NCBI GenBank assembly: GCA_003116975.1
Contig: BGKB01000164.1
Span: forward strand, 93,829 to 157,828
Length of the DNA: 64,000 nucleotides
From: Aurantiochytrium sp. KH105
Taxonomy: Eukaryota > Sar > Bigyra > Thraustochytrida > Thraustochytriidae
Direction of reading: 5' to 3'
The notes under the pieces are model-generated. The model had not been told where the DNA came from. It worked only from the letters and a program-made list of their open reading frames with translations, and searched no databases. Shown here piece after piece: positions 39,041 through 48,982 of this stretch. Position 1 is the stretch's first letter; every line of letters starts with the position of its first letter. Made by a program: the position numbers and the translations under genes.

Positions 39041-39631
39041 ATGCAGAAGCACATCAAGTGCGTGATCGTGGGCGATGGTGCCGTCGGCAAGACGAGCATG
39101 CTCATCTCGTACACGACCGGATCGTTCCCGCTCGAGTACGTGCCCACCGTGTTTGACAACTACAGCGCCCTGATCGACGTCAACAACGAGCCAGTCAACC
39201 TCGGACTCTGGGATACCGCCGGACAGGAGGATTATGACAGGCTGCGTCCTCTTAGTTACCCAGACACGCACGTGTTTATTATGTGTTACTCCGTCGTCAG
39301 CCGCTCCTCGTTCCAGAACATTACACAAAAGTGGTACCCTGAGATCCAGACCCACTGCAAGGGAACTCCCTTCATCCTCGTCGGCACCAAGATCGATCTG
39401 CGCATGGACGCCGAGACCTTGCAGCGACTCGTGCAGATCCAGCAGTCCCCGCTCAACCAGATGGATGGCGAGCGCATGAAGAACAACATTGGCGCCCTCC
39501 AGTACCTCGAGTGCTCTGCGCTCACCGGCCAGGGCCTCAAGGACGTCTTCGACACCGCCATCCGGATCGCCTTCAAGGCCTCCAAGAAGCGGAGCAAGAA
39601 CTCGGGCGGCGGCGGCTGCCTCCTGCTCTAA
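39041..39631 (+). CDS. Rho-family small GTPase, Rac type
   Basis: This 196-residue GTPase has every Ras-superfamily motif: P-loop GDGAVGKT (11-18), effector switch [12 protein letters not shown] (32-43), DTAGQEDYD (58-66), TKIDL (116-120) and ECSAL. The Rho insert helix is present near residues 122-140. The C-terminus is Lys-rich and ends CLLL, a CAAX box ending in Leu, which predicts geranylgeranylation and plasma-membrane attachment. Switch I and II sequences are closer to Rac/Cdc42 than Rho. It probably controls actin, polarity or NADPH oxidase-type outputs. The Gly12/Gln61-equivalent positions (Gly13, Gln62) are wild-type, so GTP hydrolysis should be normal. It is intronless. Confidence 0.95.
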   Translation: MQKHIKCVIVGDGAVGKTSMLISYTTGSFPLEYVPTVFDNYSALIDVNNEPVNLGLWDTAGQEDYDRLRPLSYPDTHVFIMCYSVVSRSSFQNITQKWYPEIQTHCKGTPFILVGTKIDLRMDAETLQRLVQIQQSPLNQMDGERMKNNIGALQYLECSALTGQGLKDVFDTAIRIAFKASKKRSKNSGGGGCLLL

Positions 39632-40634
39632 GCGCGGGCGGCATTCACCGATGTGGCGCCGCTTGTTCGCGTCATCGCAAGGTGGCCTCGCAGACGCACA
39701 TGTGGGCTGCTGCACGCAATAGGTGAGAAAACGGGCCAACAATGCTCTGTAGACCAGCCATCGGCATTCGTGTTGCATGTCCATGCGCCACGTCTGCTTG
39801 TCTGCCTTCGATCTCGCCTTCTCGTTTGTTTGCTTGCTAGCTAGCTAGCTAGCTAGCCAGCCTTCCTTTTCTGCTCCACATCCGTTTGCCTGCCCGACCT
39901 GCTGACTGATTGACTGACTGACCCATACAAACACGGTTCGACGTGTCTGCTTGGTGCTCCTTTTCCCCATTTCCCACCCTTTAATGGTCGTGCAGGCTTG
40001 AGGGTTTCTGGGCTCGCCTCCGTCACGATGTTTCGCGCACCAACGTTCAACTCTTCTCTTCATCTTCTTCTTTCGTCAACGCCAGACCTAGACAAGACCA
40101 GGCGCGCGCACTTCCGGAAGAGAAACCTGTTTGTTCGCCCCTCCTCTTTTTACTCTACAACCACATCCTCGTGTTCCAACGCGACCCTTTCTCTCTCCCA
40201 CCTTCACGCCCTCCACTCTCTCTCTCTCTCTCTCTCTTTAACCTTTTCTCTCTACCGCACTGCTCGCGATGGCATGCTCGACTCTCTTCTCCATCTGTTT
40301 CGACATCACCGCTTTGTCCTCGCGCGCGCAAAACTCGCAGCTGTAATTCTGAAGGATCATTTTCGGCCTTCTCGCGCCAATTCTTTTCCCCAATTTCTTG
40401 CTCTTTCTCTTGCGTTTGCTCATCTTTGGCAACCGACCTACTTGAACGAAATTATCAAGAACGATCTCCCACTGCTGAACAGTTTTTAATTAATGCTTAA
40501 AGCTTTGCCTCTCGGTTCGATTTGTATTGTTCGATTCGCAAGGTAACGAAGAAACTCTGCAGGGTCAGTCAGCTCTCGCTCCATCTGTTCTTCGCGGCAA
40601 AATTCGCTTCTTGGAGATGTGTACATTTGATCCT
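39632..40634. other. Convergent 3' region Rac / C2 protein
   Basis: About 1 kb, unusually long for a convergent gap here. It contains CTAG repeats (39837-39856), GACTGACT repeats (39902-39921) and CT-dinucleotide runs (40214-40240). A 163-codon frame (39998-40489) is Ser/Leu-rich and repeat-driven; I do not call it. Confidence 0.5.
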
Positions 40635-42449
40635 TTATTCCATAATAGTTCGATTGCTGCTAAAGCGGTGTCGCAAGGATGATCCCGAGCTCGCTTTTTC
40701 AGGAGAAGCGCCATCAGTAGCTGCAGGCTCGTCGAGACTCTGGCTCGACGACGATGCGCTCTTGGTCTCCACTTCTGCCGATTCACTCTCCTCCTCGAGG
40801 GCCTTCTTGGCTTCCTCCTCGGCTTCCAGCGCCTTTTCAATCGGGAACATGCGCTGACGTTCCGTGACCCAGCGCGCGCCAACATCGTCATTTGACGGGA
40901 TGCGGTTATAAGCACCTGTCATGGCCGTCTCAAACCACGTAACGCGCTCCTTTGAGCGGTCCGAGCGCACAAACAGAGGGTACATGATTGAGAAAAAAAG
41001 GCACAGCCCCGGAAATGAGAAACTCAGCGACCGTGACACGAATATCGCAGTTCCCAACAGCACAGACCCAGCACCAAGGGTCAGCATGACCGCCTTGGTC
41101 GCATTCGGATCGGCAAAGTTGCTCAGGTTGATAATTTTCTCAAAGACGCAGGCCACCTTGTTTAGCAGCTGCGCGATTTCCTCGATCTTTTGCACAATGC
41201 GCGCGTAGCGCTGGAGCGGAGTCAAGGTCAGCTCCGGGTCCAGGTCGATCTCCTCGTTCCACAGCACCCAGGAGCTACGTTTCTCTTTCGAAGGCTGGCG
41301 CGCCGCCAAGCAGCTAATGGCAAACCCAAGAAAGCATACGACAGGGAGCAGAGGCGCCGTGACATAGCGCGAAAAAAGGAGCGACAATATAGCCCCTGCC
41401 ACGGACACGACGGGATTCTCCCACGACATGGCGTACGCAAATGCTTGTACAGGCACGCTTTCGGAGATGGCTTTCACGGCGCTCTTGATGCGCGCAGCGT
41501 TCCGCTTCAAATCAGACACAGAGTCCAAGATGGCCTGCGGAGAGCTGGCCAGTGACTTAAGCGGTCCTGCCTTGCGCTGCGGGGCCAGGTGCATATATCC
41601 TGCGTTGACAAAGTACAGCGGCAACAGGCTGCCTCCGTAGCGGTGCGCTTCGTCGAGCGTCACCGTGTGCTCTACGGTGAGCAAGAGGTTTTCGAGGAAT
41701 TCGTTCTTGTCCATGGCAGTCTCCATGGCGCGACGATGTCCAGGGACGGCGCGAACAGACTTTGTACGCACAGGAAAGAGCGCATAGTTGCCCGTCTCCG
41801 TGCTGTTCACTCTGCCCTCTTCGTCAATCTTGGCGTCGTAGCTGGCAAAGGGAATCCACACGCGGCCCAGCAGCCTATCGCTGGTTTTGAGTAGGTTTTT
41901 GGACCATACAGTCACCGTGAACCCGCTGGTGATGTCGGTAATGTCAAATTCGCCCCCGATCTCCCAGACAAAGGCTTTCCCAGCTTGCTTAAAGGCAACC
42001 GGCGAGACAAACTTTTCGTCCTCGACTTGAATCTCAAAGTACGCTTTGGTGTCTCCGAACTTCTCCACCAGCATTGATTTAACGCGAATGCGAATACGCC
42101 CAATCACGATGCGTGGGTGTTCAGGGGGAGTGTCGCGCGTCTTGTCAATGACGATTGTCCTTTTCACCCCCGGCGCTGTCGAGTCTGCATCCGAGTCTGT
42201 GTCGCCCCCGTACTCGCTTCCTTCGTTCGGGTCGTTTGACGAGCCCGTAGAGTTCCCTCTCTGTTGCCTGGGCGTCGACTGGTCCACCAGGTCGTCGACG
42301 TTGTCGTCGATGACCTCGAGGCCGCTGCTCTTGAGCACGCGTCGCTCGAGTTCATTGAGCTGCGAGCGCACGCGGTTCTCAAACTTTTGCTTTGCTTCCG
42401 TGATGTCCAGCTCCCAGTTCTGGAAAAGCTGCTTCGCCTTGCTCGCCAT
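40635..42449 (-). CDS. C2-domain protein with C-terminal membrane region (MCTP-like)
   Basis: The frame encodes 604 residues from ATG 42449 (MASKAKQLFQNWEL). The open frame continues upstream only through Arg/Ala-rich shadow sequence. A C2-like beta-sandwich spans about 112-235 (IVIGRIRIRVKSMLVEKFGDTKAYFEI, then FVWEIGGEFDI, then LLGRVWIPF). Hydrophobic segments at about 345-383 and 452-495, joined by an amphipathic helix, precede WFETAMTGAYNRIPSNDD. That layout resembles the PRT_C membrane region of MCTP proteins, which tether ER to plasma membrane. The C2 aspartates that bind calcium are not obvious, so it may be calcium-independent. The tail is Glu/Ser-rich. Identification beyond C2 plus membrane anchor is inference. 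Confidence 0.75.
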   Translation of the reverse strand: MASKAKQLFQNWELDITEAKQKFENRVRSQLNELERRVLKSSGLEVIDDNVDDLVDQSTPRQQRGNSTGSSNDPNEGSEYGGDTDSDADSTAPGVKRTIVIDKTRDTPPEHPRIVIGRIRIRVKSMLVEKFGDTKAYFEIQVEDEKFVSPVAFKQAGKAFVWEIGGEFDITDITSGFTVTVWSKNLLKTSDRLLGRVWIPFASYDAKIDEEGRVNSTETGNYALFPVRTKSVRAVPGHRRAMETAMDKNEFLENLLLTVEHTVTLDEAHRYGGSLLPLYFVNAGYMHLAPQRKAGPLKSLASSPQAILDSVSDLKRNAARIKSAVKAISESVPVQAFAYAMSWENPVVSVAGAILSLLFSRYVTAPLLPVVCFLGFAISCLAARQPSKEKRSSWVLWNEEIDLDPELTLTPLQRYARIVQKIEEIAQLLNKVACVFEKIINLSNFADPNATKAVMLTLGAGSVLLGTAIFVSRSLSFSFPGLCLFFSIMYPLFVRSDRSKERVTWFETAMTGAYNRIPSNDDVGARWVTERQRMFPIEKALEAEEEAKKALEEESESAEVETKSASSSSQSLDEPAATDGASPEKASSGSSLRHRFSSNRTIME

Positions 42450-44472
42450 CGCGTCCGCCTCTCCGCTCTCGCTGCCGCTGCTGCCGACGTCTCCTGCTCG
42501 CTGCTCTGCTGCTCGCTCGCGCGTCACAGCTTCGTGTCTGTCCAGTCTCGTCTCGTCTGCGCGGGTCCAGGCCGGGTCCAGCCCCGCGGGCGTCGGTCGA
42601 CGGACTCGCGCCGGCCCGCAGGCACGTCGCGGCGCGCACAGGCAGCTCTCGCCTCGCGTGCGGAGGCTGCGCGGGCGCGAGGCTGCGCGGGCTCTCCTCG
42701 CTCTCGCGCTCGCCCTCCGGGTGCGGCTCGCGGATCGGGGTCTGCACTCTCTTACGAGCCTCGTTTCGCTCGCCAGGCTCGTCTCCCTCGTGCGCCTCGC
42801 CCTGCGCCCTCGCCGCGGTCTGCAGAACGCAAAGCGGGGCCTCCGGCTCGCCAGGGTAGGATAGCGCTGCGCAGGAGACGGACCGCGACGGAGACCACTT
42901 GGTGAGGCGCCTCGCGCAGCGTTGAGCCTCCCTGGTGAGCGTGAGCAGCGTATGCAGCCGGGCGCGAGTGGTTGTGCGATGTCGTGCGCAAAGAATGCGA
43001 CGCTGAGCAGTGAATGTAAGAAGTCATTCAAAGGGCTCTGCTCGACGGAAGAGGTCCGGCGGATAGTGAATGAAACAGTCTGCCGCGCAAGAATGCAAGG
43101 CCTAAGCCTTATTTTCGCGCATGCTTGAACAGCTTTGTGATCTTTTCCATCGTTTGTCGCAGTCTCTGCAGATGCGGCATACCGTGAGACCTTGCGATGC
43201 GACTCCGATACCAAAAGGCATCGGAGCGGGTTAGCTAGCTAGCTAGCTTGCAAGGCTTACTGTTAGTGGCCGCTGAGGCACAATGACCAGCCACAAGCAG
43301 CCACACCACTTTGGCCTAGTCAGGAAAGAAAAAAAAAATGCGGGGCCTTGCAATCATAAAGCTTTTCGAGCTCATACGTGTGAATGAACCTGAAGAAACC
43401 AGTCCAAGAATAGCCACGCGAGGCGCATGTCCTCTCCATGCGGTTATGCTGGCTAGTCGTCAGCAGTGGTCACGACGCGAGGTTGCGTCTCTCCTCCAAG
43501 CCTTGACTCGCCGCACCCGACGGACATACAGTCCAATCTTTCGCCCGGGACACCTGGCTTATCAAACTTTTCCCTAGAATCGGCCCCGGCCGGCACGAGT
43601 CCCGGGCCTTTTCACACTCCTTTTTCCACCTGCTGGCTGCAAGCTACATCTAACTGCAGCAGCTGCTGCTCAAGCTCGCGATGTCGACGCCGGACAAGGC
43701 AGTCAGTTTGCAAAACCTCCGACCCGTGACCACAACCACGCCCTCGTACGCGGGCTCCAGCCCGCCATCTCCGCGCCCGCCTCCAGCCAGCTCGACTCGG
43801 ACCGGCGCCTTGCCGAGTGTGTGTGATGCTGGGTGCGCCAGCTCACCGTCACCATGCGCGCGAAGCGAGCTTGCCGCCCACGGCGGTACCACCCGCCTCC
43901 GCGCCTGGCCTCGTCTCGTCTCGTCTCGTCTCGTCTCGTCTCGCGTCGTCTCGTCTCGCCTCGACCCGCTCCGGCCGCGGCGCCCTCGCAGCTGCTGCGC
44001 GGGCGCGTGGACGCGTCCAAGCCATGGCGTGCAGAAAAAGCGTCCCAGTTGCGCGGCACGTGCAGGCCGCGCAGCGCGTGCAGCGCACGGCAAGCTTGCT
44101 TGCTCGCTCGCAGGACTTGGTCCCTCCGCTCCGGCCGCGGCGCGCAGCACGGTCGGCAGGCAGGCAGGTAGGCAGAACGCGAACGCAGGGGCGCCGGCGA
44201 GCGAGACGCGCGGGAGCGGCCGCGCAGTAGTCCGTCGGGGAGGGCGACGAGCGGCGGTGCTGCTGTAGCTCGCTGGAGCTACTTGCGCGCGAGAGCGCCA
44301 TCAGCGACGAGCGCAAAACCGAGACGCAGAAAAGGAAGGCTCGAGGGGAAGGGCCAAGGCGGCCGCGCGCCGGGAGGCGAGGCGCAGGAAAGGGAAAGGG
44401 TCTCGCTGGCCAAGCTTGGGTGGGTGGGTGCCTTGCCACGTGCCGAGCTAAGCAAGGAGCGAGGGCCAGGTC
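42450..44472. other. Divergent 5' region C2 protein / bZIP protein
   Basis: About 2 kb without a supported gene. Long frames such as minus 43849-44898 are repeat-driven and overlap the bZIP gene antisense. It includes CTAG repeats (43232-43247) and a GTCTC array. Confidence 0.5.
43911..43959. repeat. GTCTC pentanucleotide array
   Basis: About eight tandem TCGTC/GTCTC units with one interruption, about 510 bases upstream of the bZIP ATG. Confidence 0.8.
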
Positions 44473-44483
44473 ATGACAGAGAT

Positions 44484-44519
<36 letters not shown>

Positions 44520-46350
44520 GCCGCAGGAACAGGAGCAGATCCAGATGCAGCAACAAGAGCATTATCAACAACATTGGGATGCTCCGCCCTGTGCCTGTTC
44601 GTGCGCCTGTGGCAGCAGCAGCAGCAACAGCAACAGCAGCGGCAGCGGCGGCGGCGGCAAAGATGAACGAGGCCATGTGGAAGCTGAGAATGGCCAACCA
44701 TGGCAGAACAAACATGGAAACCTGCCTCCAGGAGATGACTTCCTCGCAGGCGCCTTGTCCGGAAACGACGAGTTCATGATCGACCTCGACTTTTCCTGTG
44801 CAGACCAGAACCTTTTCGCGACAGACCTTGAACCGAGCCAAGGACAGATCGCCGTCGCCAAAGATGCCGAGGAGCCGCAGACGCAATCGCAAGCTCAATC
44901 GTACGGCGGATCGCCTCCTGCGGGCTTGTCATCACCTGAAACAGTGGACGAGGCGGGACCGAAACCGCAAAAAGATCTCGATCCCAAGGCCTGGCTGAAA
45001 CGCCGCCGCGAGCAAATTGCCCGGGCCAGCCGTAAGGCTCGCGAAAAGCGCAGAAATCAGGTCAGCGTGCTGCAAGAAGAAAATGACCGTCTCCGCAGTG
45101 AACGGGCAGGCTTTCTGAAAACGATCGCGGACCTGCAGCTCAAGCTGAGCGAGATTCGCAACAGCGGAAAGGCAGACGGACGCATCGAAAACGAGCTGCT
45201 TCGTGCTCAACTGCAAGAGCACAAAGAGTTCCTCAGCGGCTGCTTCAAGCTCCATCACGGACTCCCTTCCACGGACAACGCATTTGATCATCTCTACGCA
45301 AAGGGATGCAGTTTTGCTAAAACCTATGTACACACTCTCTTGTCGCGCTCCGTGCGCGAGGCTTGGACGCCCACCAAACTTCCCAAGCAGTATTTCCAGG
45401 CGCTCTCTCCCGGATACGATGTGACCGCCTCGCACCGTCTGGTCAACACCCCGACCAACAGGTCTTTGTCGGTGCGCATCGATTTCGCCTTTCAGGACAT
45501 TCTTGTCGACGCCCTCGCCGAAGCGTACTGGCGCATGTGGAGCAACGTCGAACTCATTCGTCAAGGCTTCGACATCGACTTTCCGATTAAAATTACAACG
45601 CTCAAAGTCCCAGGTCACTCTCCCGAGTCTTTCGGGACCTATTGCTACCACGAGGACGTCGAACCTCCCAAAAAACCGGCAGAGTGGGTCTATGTCACCT
45701 CACGCACTCGCGAAAAGGTCGTCAAGTCAACCTTGGGCCTTCCTGCTGCGCAGACGCCGGGTCTTGTAAGGGGTCTTTCTCGAGAGGCTGCCTCGCAAGC
45801 TTGGCTCGCCACCTCGCGAGCCGCGCACGCGCCAGCAACATCTTCGACTTCTACAGCTCGCGCGCCCAAGCAAACGCCTGGTGCAAGCGCCAAACAGGAG
45901 GCTGCTTCGAAGTCGCGCAAGCGGAAGCGAACCAAGGAAGCTGCCCCTCTCGGGACATTTGGAAAGACCAATGGCTGGGTTCTGGCCCGCTGTACGACAG
46001 AACACTCCCCCGTCGAGTCGAAAGAGGCTTCCCGGCGTCGCATCACTTCTCTTCTCATGGAAGGTGGCGTGCTCTGGGAGCAAGGCATCATCCGTGAGGA
46101 CCAAGACCTTGAGGCGAGCTTTACCGATTCGCAAGATACCGAACATCTCGTCGAGCGCGATTCCTGCACGCGTCTCGCCATTGTCGCCTCGATGCCTCTC
46201 GACGTGAACATGAACATTCTCGGATCGTACAAGGAGGTCGTCCTCGAGAATGGCGAGCTCAGCGAGAAGTTTTGCAAAGCTCTCGAAATGTTCTATCTCT
46301 TTTCCAAGCAAATCTTTCAGCAAATCAAGCTCGTCCAAGACAACGCCTGA
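44473..46350 (+). CDS. bZIP protein with C-terminal START-like region
   Basis: This 625-residue protein starts with a polyGln run (residues 5-15) and Gln/Ser/Gly-rich sequence. A bZIP lies at about 176-230: basic region KRRREQIARASRKAREKRR, then heptads at Leu200, Leu207, Phe214, Leu221 and Ile228. Counting back from Leu200, the invariant Arg is Arg190 and the usually invariant Asn position (182) is Ile, so DNA specificity may differ. Residues about 240-420 and 490-620 look like a split START-type fold (AYWRMWSNVELIRQGFDI and later FVCKALEMFYLFSK-like helix), separated by a Ser/Lys-rich insertion with a nuclear localisation-like RKRKRTKE. bZIP plus START-like fusions are common in oomycetes. 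A lipid-responsive regulator is inference. Confidence 0.78.
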
Positions 46351-46792
46351 CAAAATCGCTCTGTCTCCGAGGCGTTGCTGAAGCCACTCTGCATGTGTTT
46401 GACCCAAGCTACTTTATTTGTATACCACATAAGTCAGTCCTACGTCTCTACTTCTGAGATCGAATGTTCTTTTTTACCCCAAAGAAACAGGGACCGTGAT
46501 AAGCAGCCTGTGTCGACGACTTCTTTCCTCCGTGGTCTTCTCTCTACGTTTGCGAATTGAGCAGCTCCGCGGTGCTCGCCGTTACGCGCGAAGGATCCAT
46601 CGTTGATCTCACAACGTTTGATGGCTCGAGCGATGCCTTGCTTGCAAGATTGCTCATGCTGGTTGGGCGCACTCGATGAAGAACCCGCCTTCGGAAAAAG
46701 CTTGCAACGGGGCTGCGTCCGAGACGCGAATAATGTTCCTACGATGTCAAACGCGCGCGTTCAAGTCGAGTCAGTTTTCCCCGTTATTACTT
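46351..46792. other. Convergent 3' region bZIP / GPCR
   Basis: This A+T-richer gap of 442 bases is presumed 3' UTRs. No gene is seen. Confidence 0.5.
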
Positions 46793-47962
46793 TCACGCTC
46801 TCATCTCACAAGCTCGCGAACTTCTCTTGTTCTCACAACTTACCTTCCACGACATGGGTAGGAACGCAAACAGCATAGCCTGGTTCATGGTACGATTGCA
46901 GAATCCGTAAATGAGCGGCGAGCACAGGCTACTTGCAGCAGCCGAAACCCCCAAGCAAATCTCTGCAACACTCTGCACAGAAATCATTTCGTCCGTGAAC
47001 ACATGGTACAGAACGAACATAAAGTAGATGTAAAGTGGTGTCCACAGCACGAGGATCGAAGCACACATCATAATCATGAGTCTTGTCGCGCGATTCTGCT
47101 GCGCCGCGCGTCGGACCGCGTCCTTGTTTCGCCCTGTTGACGACGCCCTCGTAGACCTCGAAAAAAAGGTTATGCCTCCACGTTTCGGTGTAGTCGAGGT
47201 GGACGATGCTGCGTCCTGGCGCGAGTTCTGCGCCGTCTGCGCAGCAGCCATCGTCTTGCGCATCACCTTGTGAACTTTGTAGTACGTGAACACAATAAAG
47301 CTAATCGGCACCATCATAAAGCTTCCGCACGGCAGGAGCACCGCCCAGTTGTAAATCGGATTGCAAAAGGCACCCGAAGAAAGCATTCGCGCTCGCGTTA
47401 CCAGAGAATAATAACCGCCAAGAGCAAGCATCAGACCCCAGACGCCAAAAATGTACATTGTCCGGATCCTACGAAAGGGTACATTCTTATTCTTGATCAT
47501 CTTGCTTCGACGCGCATAGGCAATCCAGCTGAGAGAAAATACAGTGCAATGGCATGTAGCTACGATCGTAAATCCGTACATACTGCACCCCGTCTCTCCG
47601 CCCAGAAACTGTCCCTTTTGCGCCAGGGTTCCCCCATGAAAAATGACAATGAGGATGCCAACTGCCAGGTCCGTCAGGGCTTGTCCGACAACTTGAAGAA
47701 GAAATACTTGCCTACGTAGCTTTGTGTCGCGCATGACGCCAACGACAATGCTCAAGTTCGAAATACAAATAATGACACCGAGAACAGTCAGCACTGGATA
47801 GTAGATGCGCATCGCGGGAAGCTTGTAGACATCCCAGTCAACGAACTGATCTGGAAAATCATCATCGCAGTCGAAGAGCTGTGACGCGTGCACTGAAGTG
47901 CCTTTCACGTCGCTCAGGTTGAGCGTGAACCCGCACACGTGCAAAAGCTCGGACTGGTTCAT
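46793..47962 (-). CDS. Class A (rhodopsin-like) G-protein-coupled receptor
   Basis: A 389-residue protein with seven hydrophobic helices at about 55-77, 88-109, 126-149, 167-185, 205-228, 294-318 and 330-353. Class A landmark residues are visible: Asn69 in TM1, LTDLA with Asp98 in TM2, Cys126 at the top of TM3 and Cys200 in extracellular loop 2 (the conserved disulfide), Trp175 in TM4, Pro219 in TM5, WTP (307-309) in TM6 and SPLIY (348-352) replacing NPxxY in TM7. The DRY motif is degenerate (YARR). TM7 has no lysine at the retinal site, so it is not an opsin. ATG 47962 is the first true ATG. It lies head to head with a paralogue 1.0 kb away. The ligand is unknown. Confidence 0.82.
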   Translation of the reverse strand: MNQSELLHVCGFTLNLSDVKGTSVHASQLFDCDDDFPDQFVDWDVYKLPAMRIYYPVLTVLGVIICISNLSIVVGVMRDTKLRRQVFLLQVVGQALTDLAVGILIVIFHGGTLAQKGQFLGGETGCSMYGFTIVATCHCTVFSLSWIAYARRSKMIKNKNVPFRRIRTMYIFGVWGLMLALGGYYSLVTRARMLSSGAFCNPIYNWAVLLPCGSFMMVPISFIVFTYYKVHKVMRKTMAAAQTAQNSRQDAASSTSTTPKRGGITFFSRSTRASSTGRNKDAVRRAAQQNRATRLMIMMCASILVLWTPLYIYFMFVLYHVFTDEMISVQSVAEICLGVSAAASSLCSPLIYGFCNRTMNQAMLFAFLPMSWKVSCENKRSSRACEMRA

Positions 47963-48982
47963 CGCACGCAAAATGTATAAATGTCTGTAGAGGAAAAATT
48001 TATGAGTGCCTCAAATTTGACGCGCAAGAATGGATTCCCGCTTTGTTCGATCCACTACCGAGCTCAATCGTGATGTCGATATGCTTGCCGTCACACTTTT
48101 CCTTTCTCGTTTTGTTTCGTGGCGTCAAGCATGCATGCCCGTTGTTTACTTCTTAACGTGAGGCGTCGTGCCCCAATGCCTCCCAAATTTGATGGCTTGG
48201 GACGCAGCATGAGTACTACATTGAGCGGAAGGGTACTTCGAGTCCATCACAGATAACATCGGCAGAGAAGCTAGCAAGGACTTACCGATAAGCAAAAATA
48301 AAGCAAACAAACAGGTAAACATGCAGATGGAATACATAGAAAATGAGGACACAATCAACATGTCCCTAGCACCACAGTAACCGTAACGGATGCATCAACG
48401 TAAGTTAGACCACCATTGCCAGCCAAGCGGAGTCACTCAACCAGGAGTGAACTCAACATCGTCGCGGCTGTCCATCAGAAAGAGACCCATTTTCTGTGTG
48501 AGAGACGCGCTTGGTGCGAGGGGAGAGGAGCTGAGGCACAGACGGTGTGACAGGAACTTTAAAGGATTGCCAGCATTTCTGCTGGTGCGATCATGGACCC
48601 CTAACTTGGGGGGAAGCAGGGCGACGTCAATGCAGACTTGGAAGTGGATTGACGAGAAGAGAGGGACCACGAAAGAGGACGTCTCGTTGCGAAAGAGCTC
48701 TTTCACATTAGTAGTGCCACCTTTTGCGGCTCTTCTTAGGTAGAGGCAGAACGGCCGCAGAACTTGCACATTTTGAGGGTCACAAGATCCAGTTCAGGAT
48801 GTTCCGCGCTGCTCCAAGTGAGACGGCCCGGAGACAATTAATGGACTCTGCGGACGTACGCATGCGGCCGCGCAAAAAGCACGCACACGAAGCGTCGCCT
48901 TGCGACCGAACTAGACCCAAATCATCTTTTCTCGGACGCGAATATCTCATTGGCGGAGCACGAGGGCGAGGGCACCGTAAGC
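47963..48982. other. Divergent region between the two GPCR genes
   Basis: This 1.02-kb gap carries no supported ORF. It is less G+C-rich than the flanking genes, and no shared motif was obvious by eye. It is presumed to hold both promoters. Confidence 0.5.

Noticed and set aside
39998..40489. 163-codon Ser/Leu-rich ORF between Rac and the C2 gene
   Set aside because: It is built on CT repeats in a convergent 3' region, with no domain.
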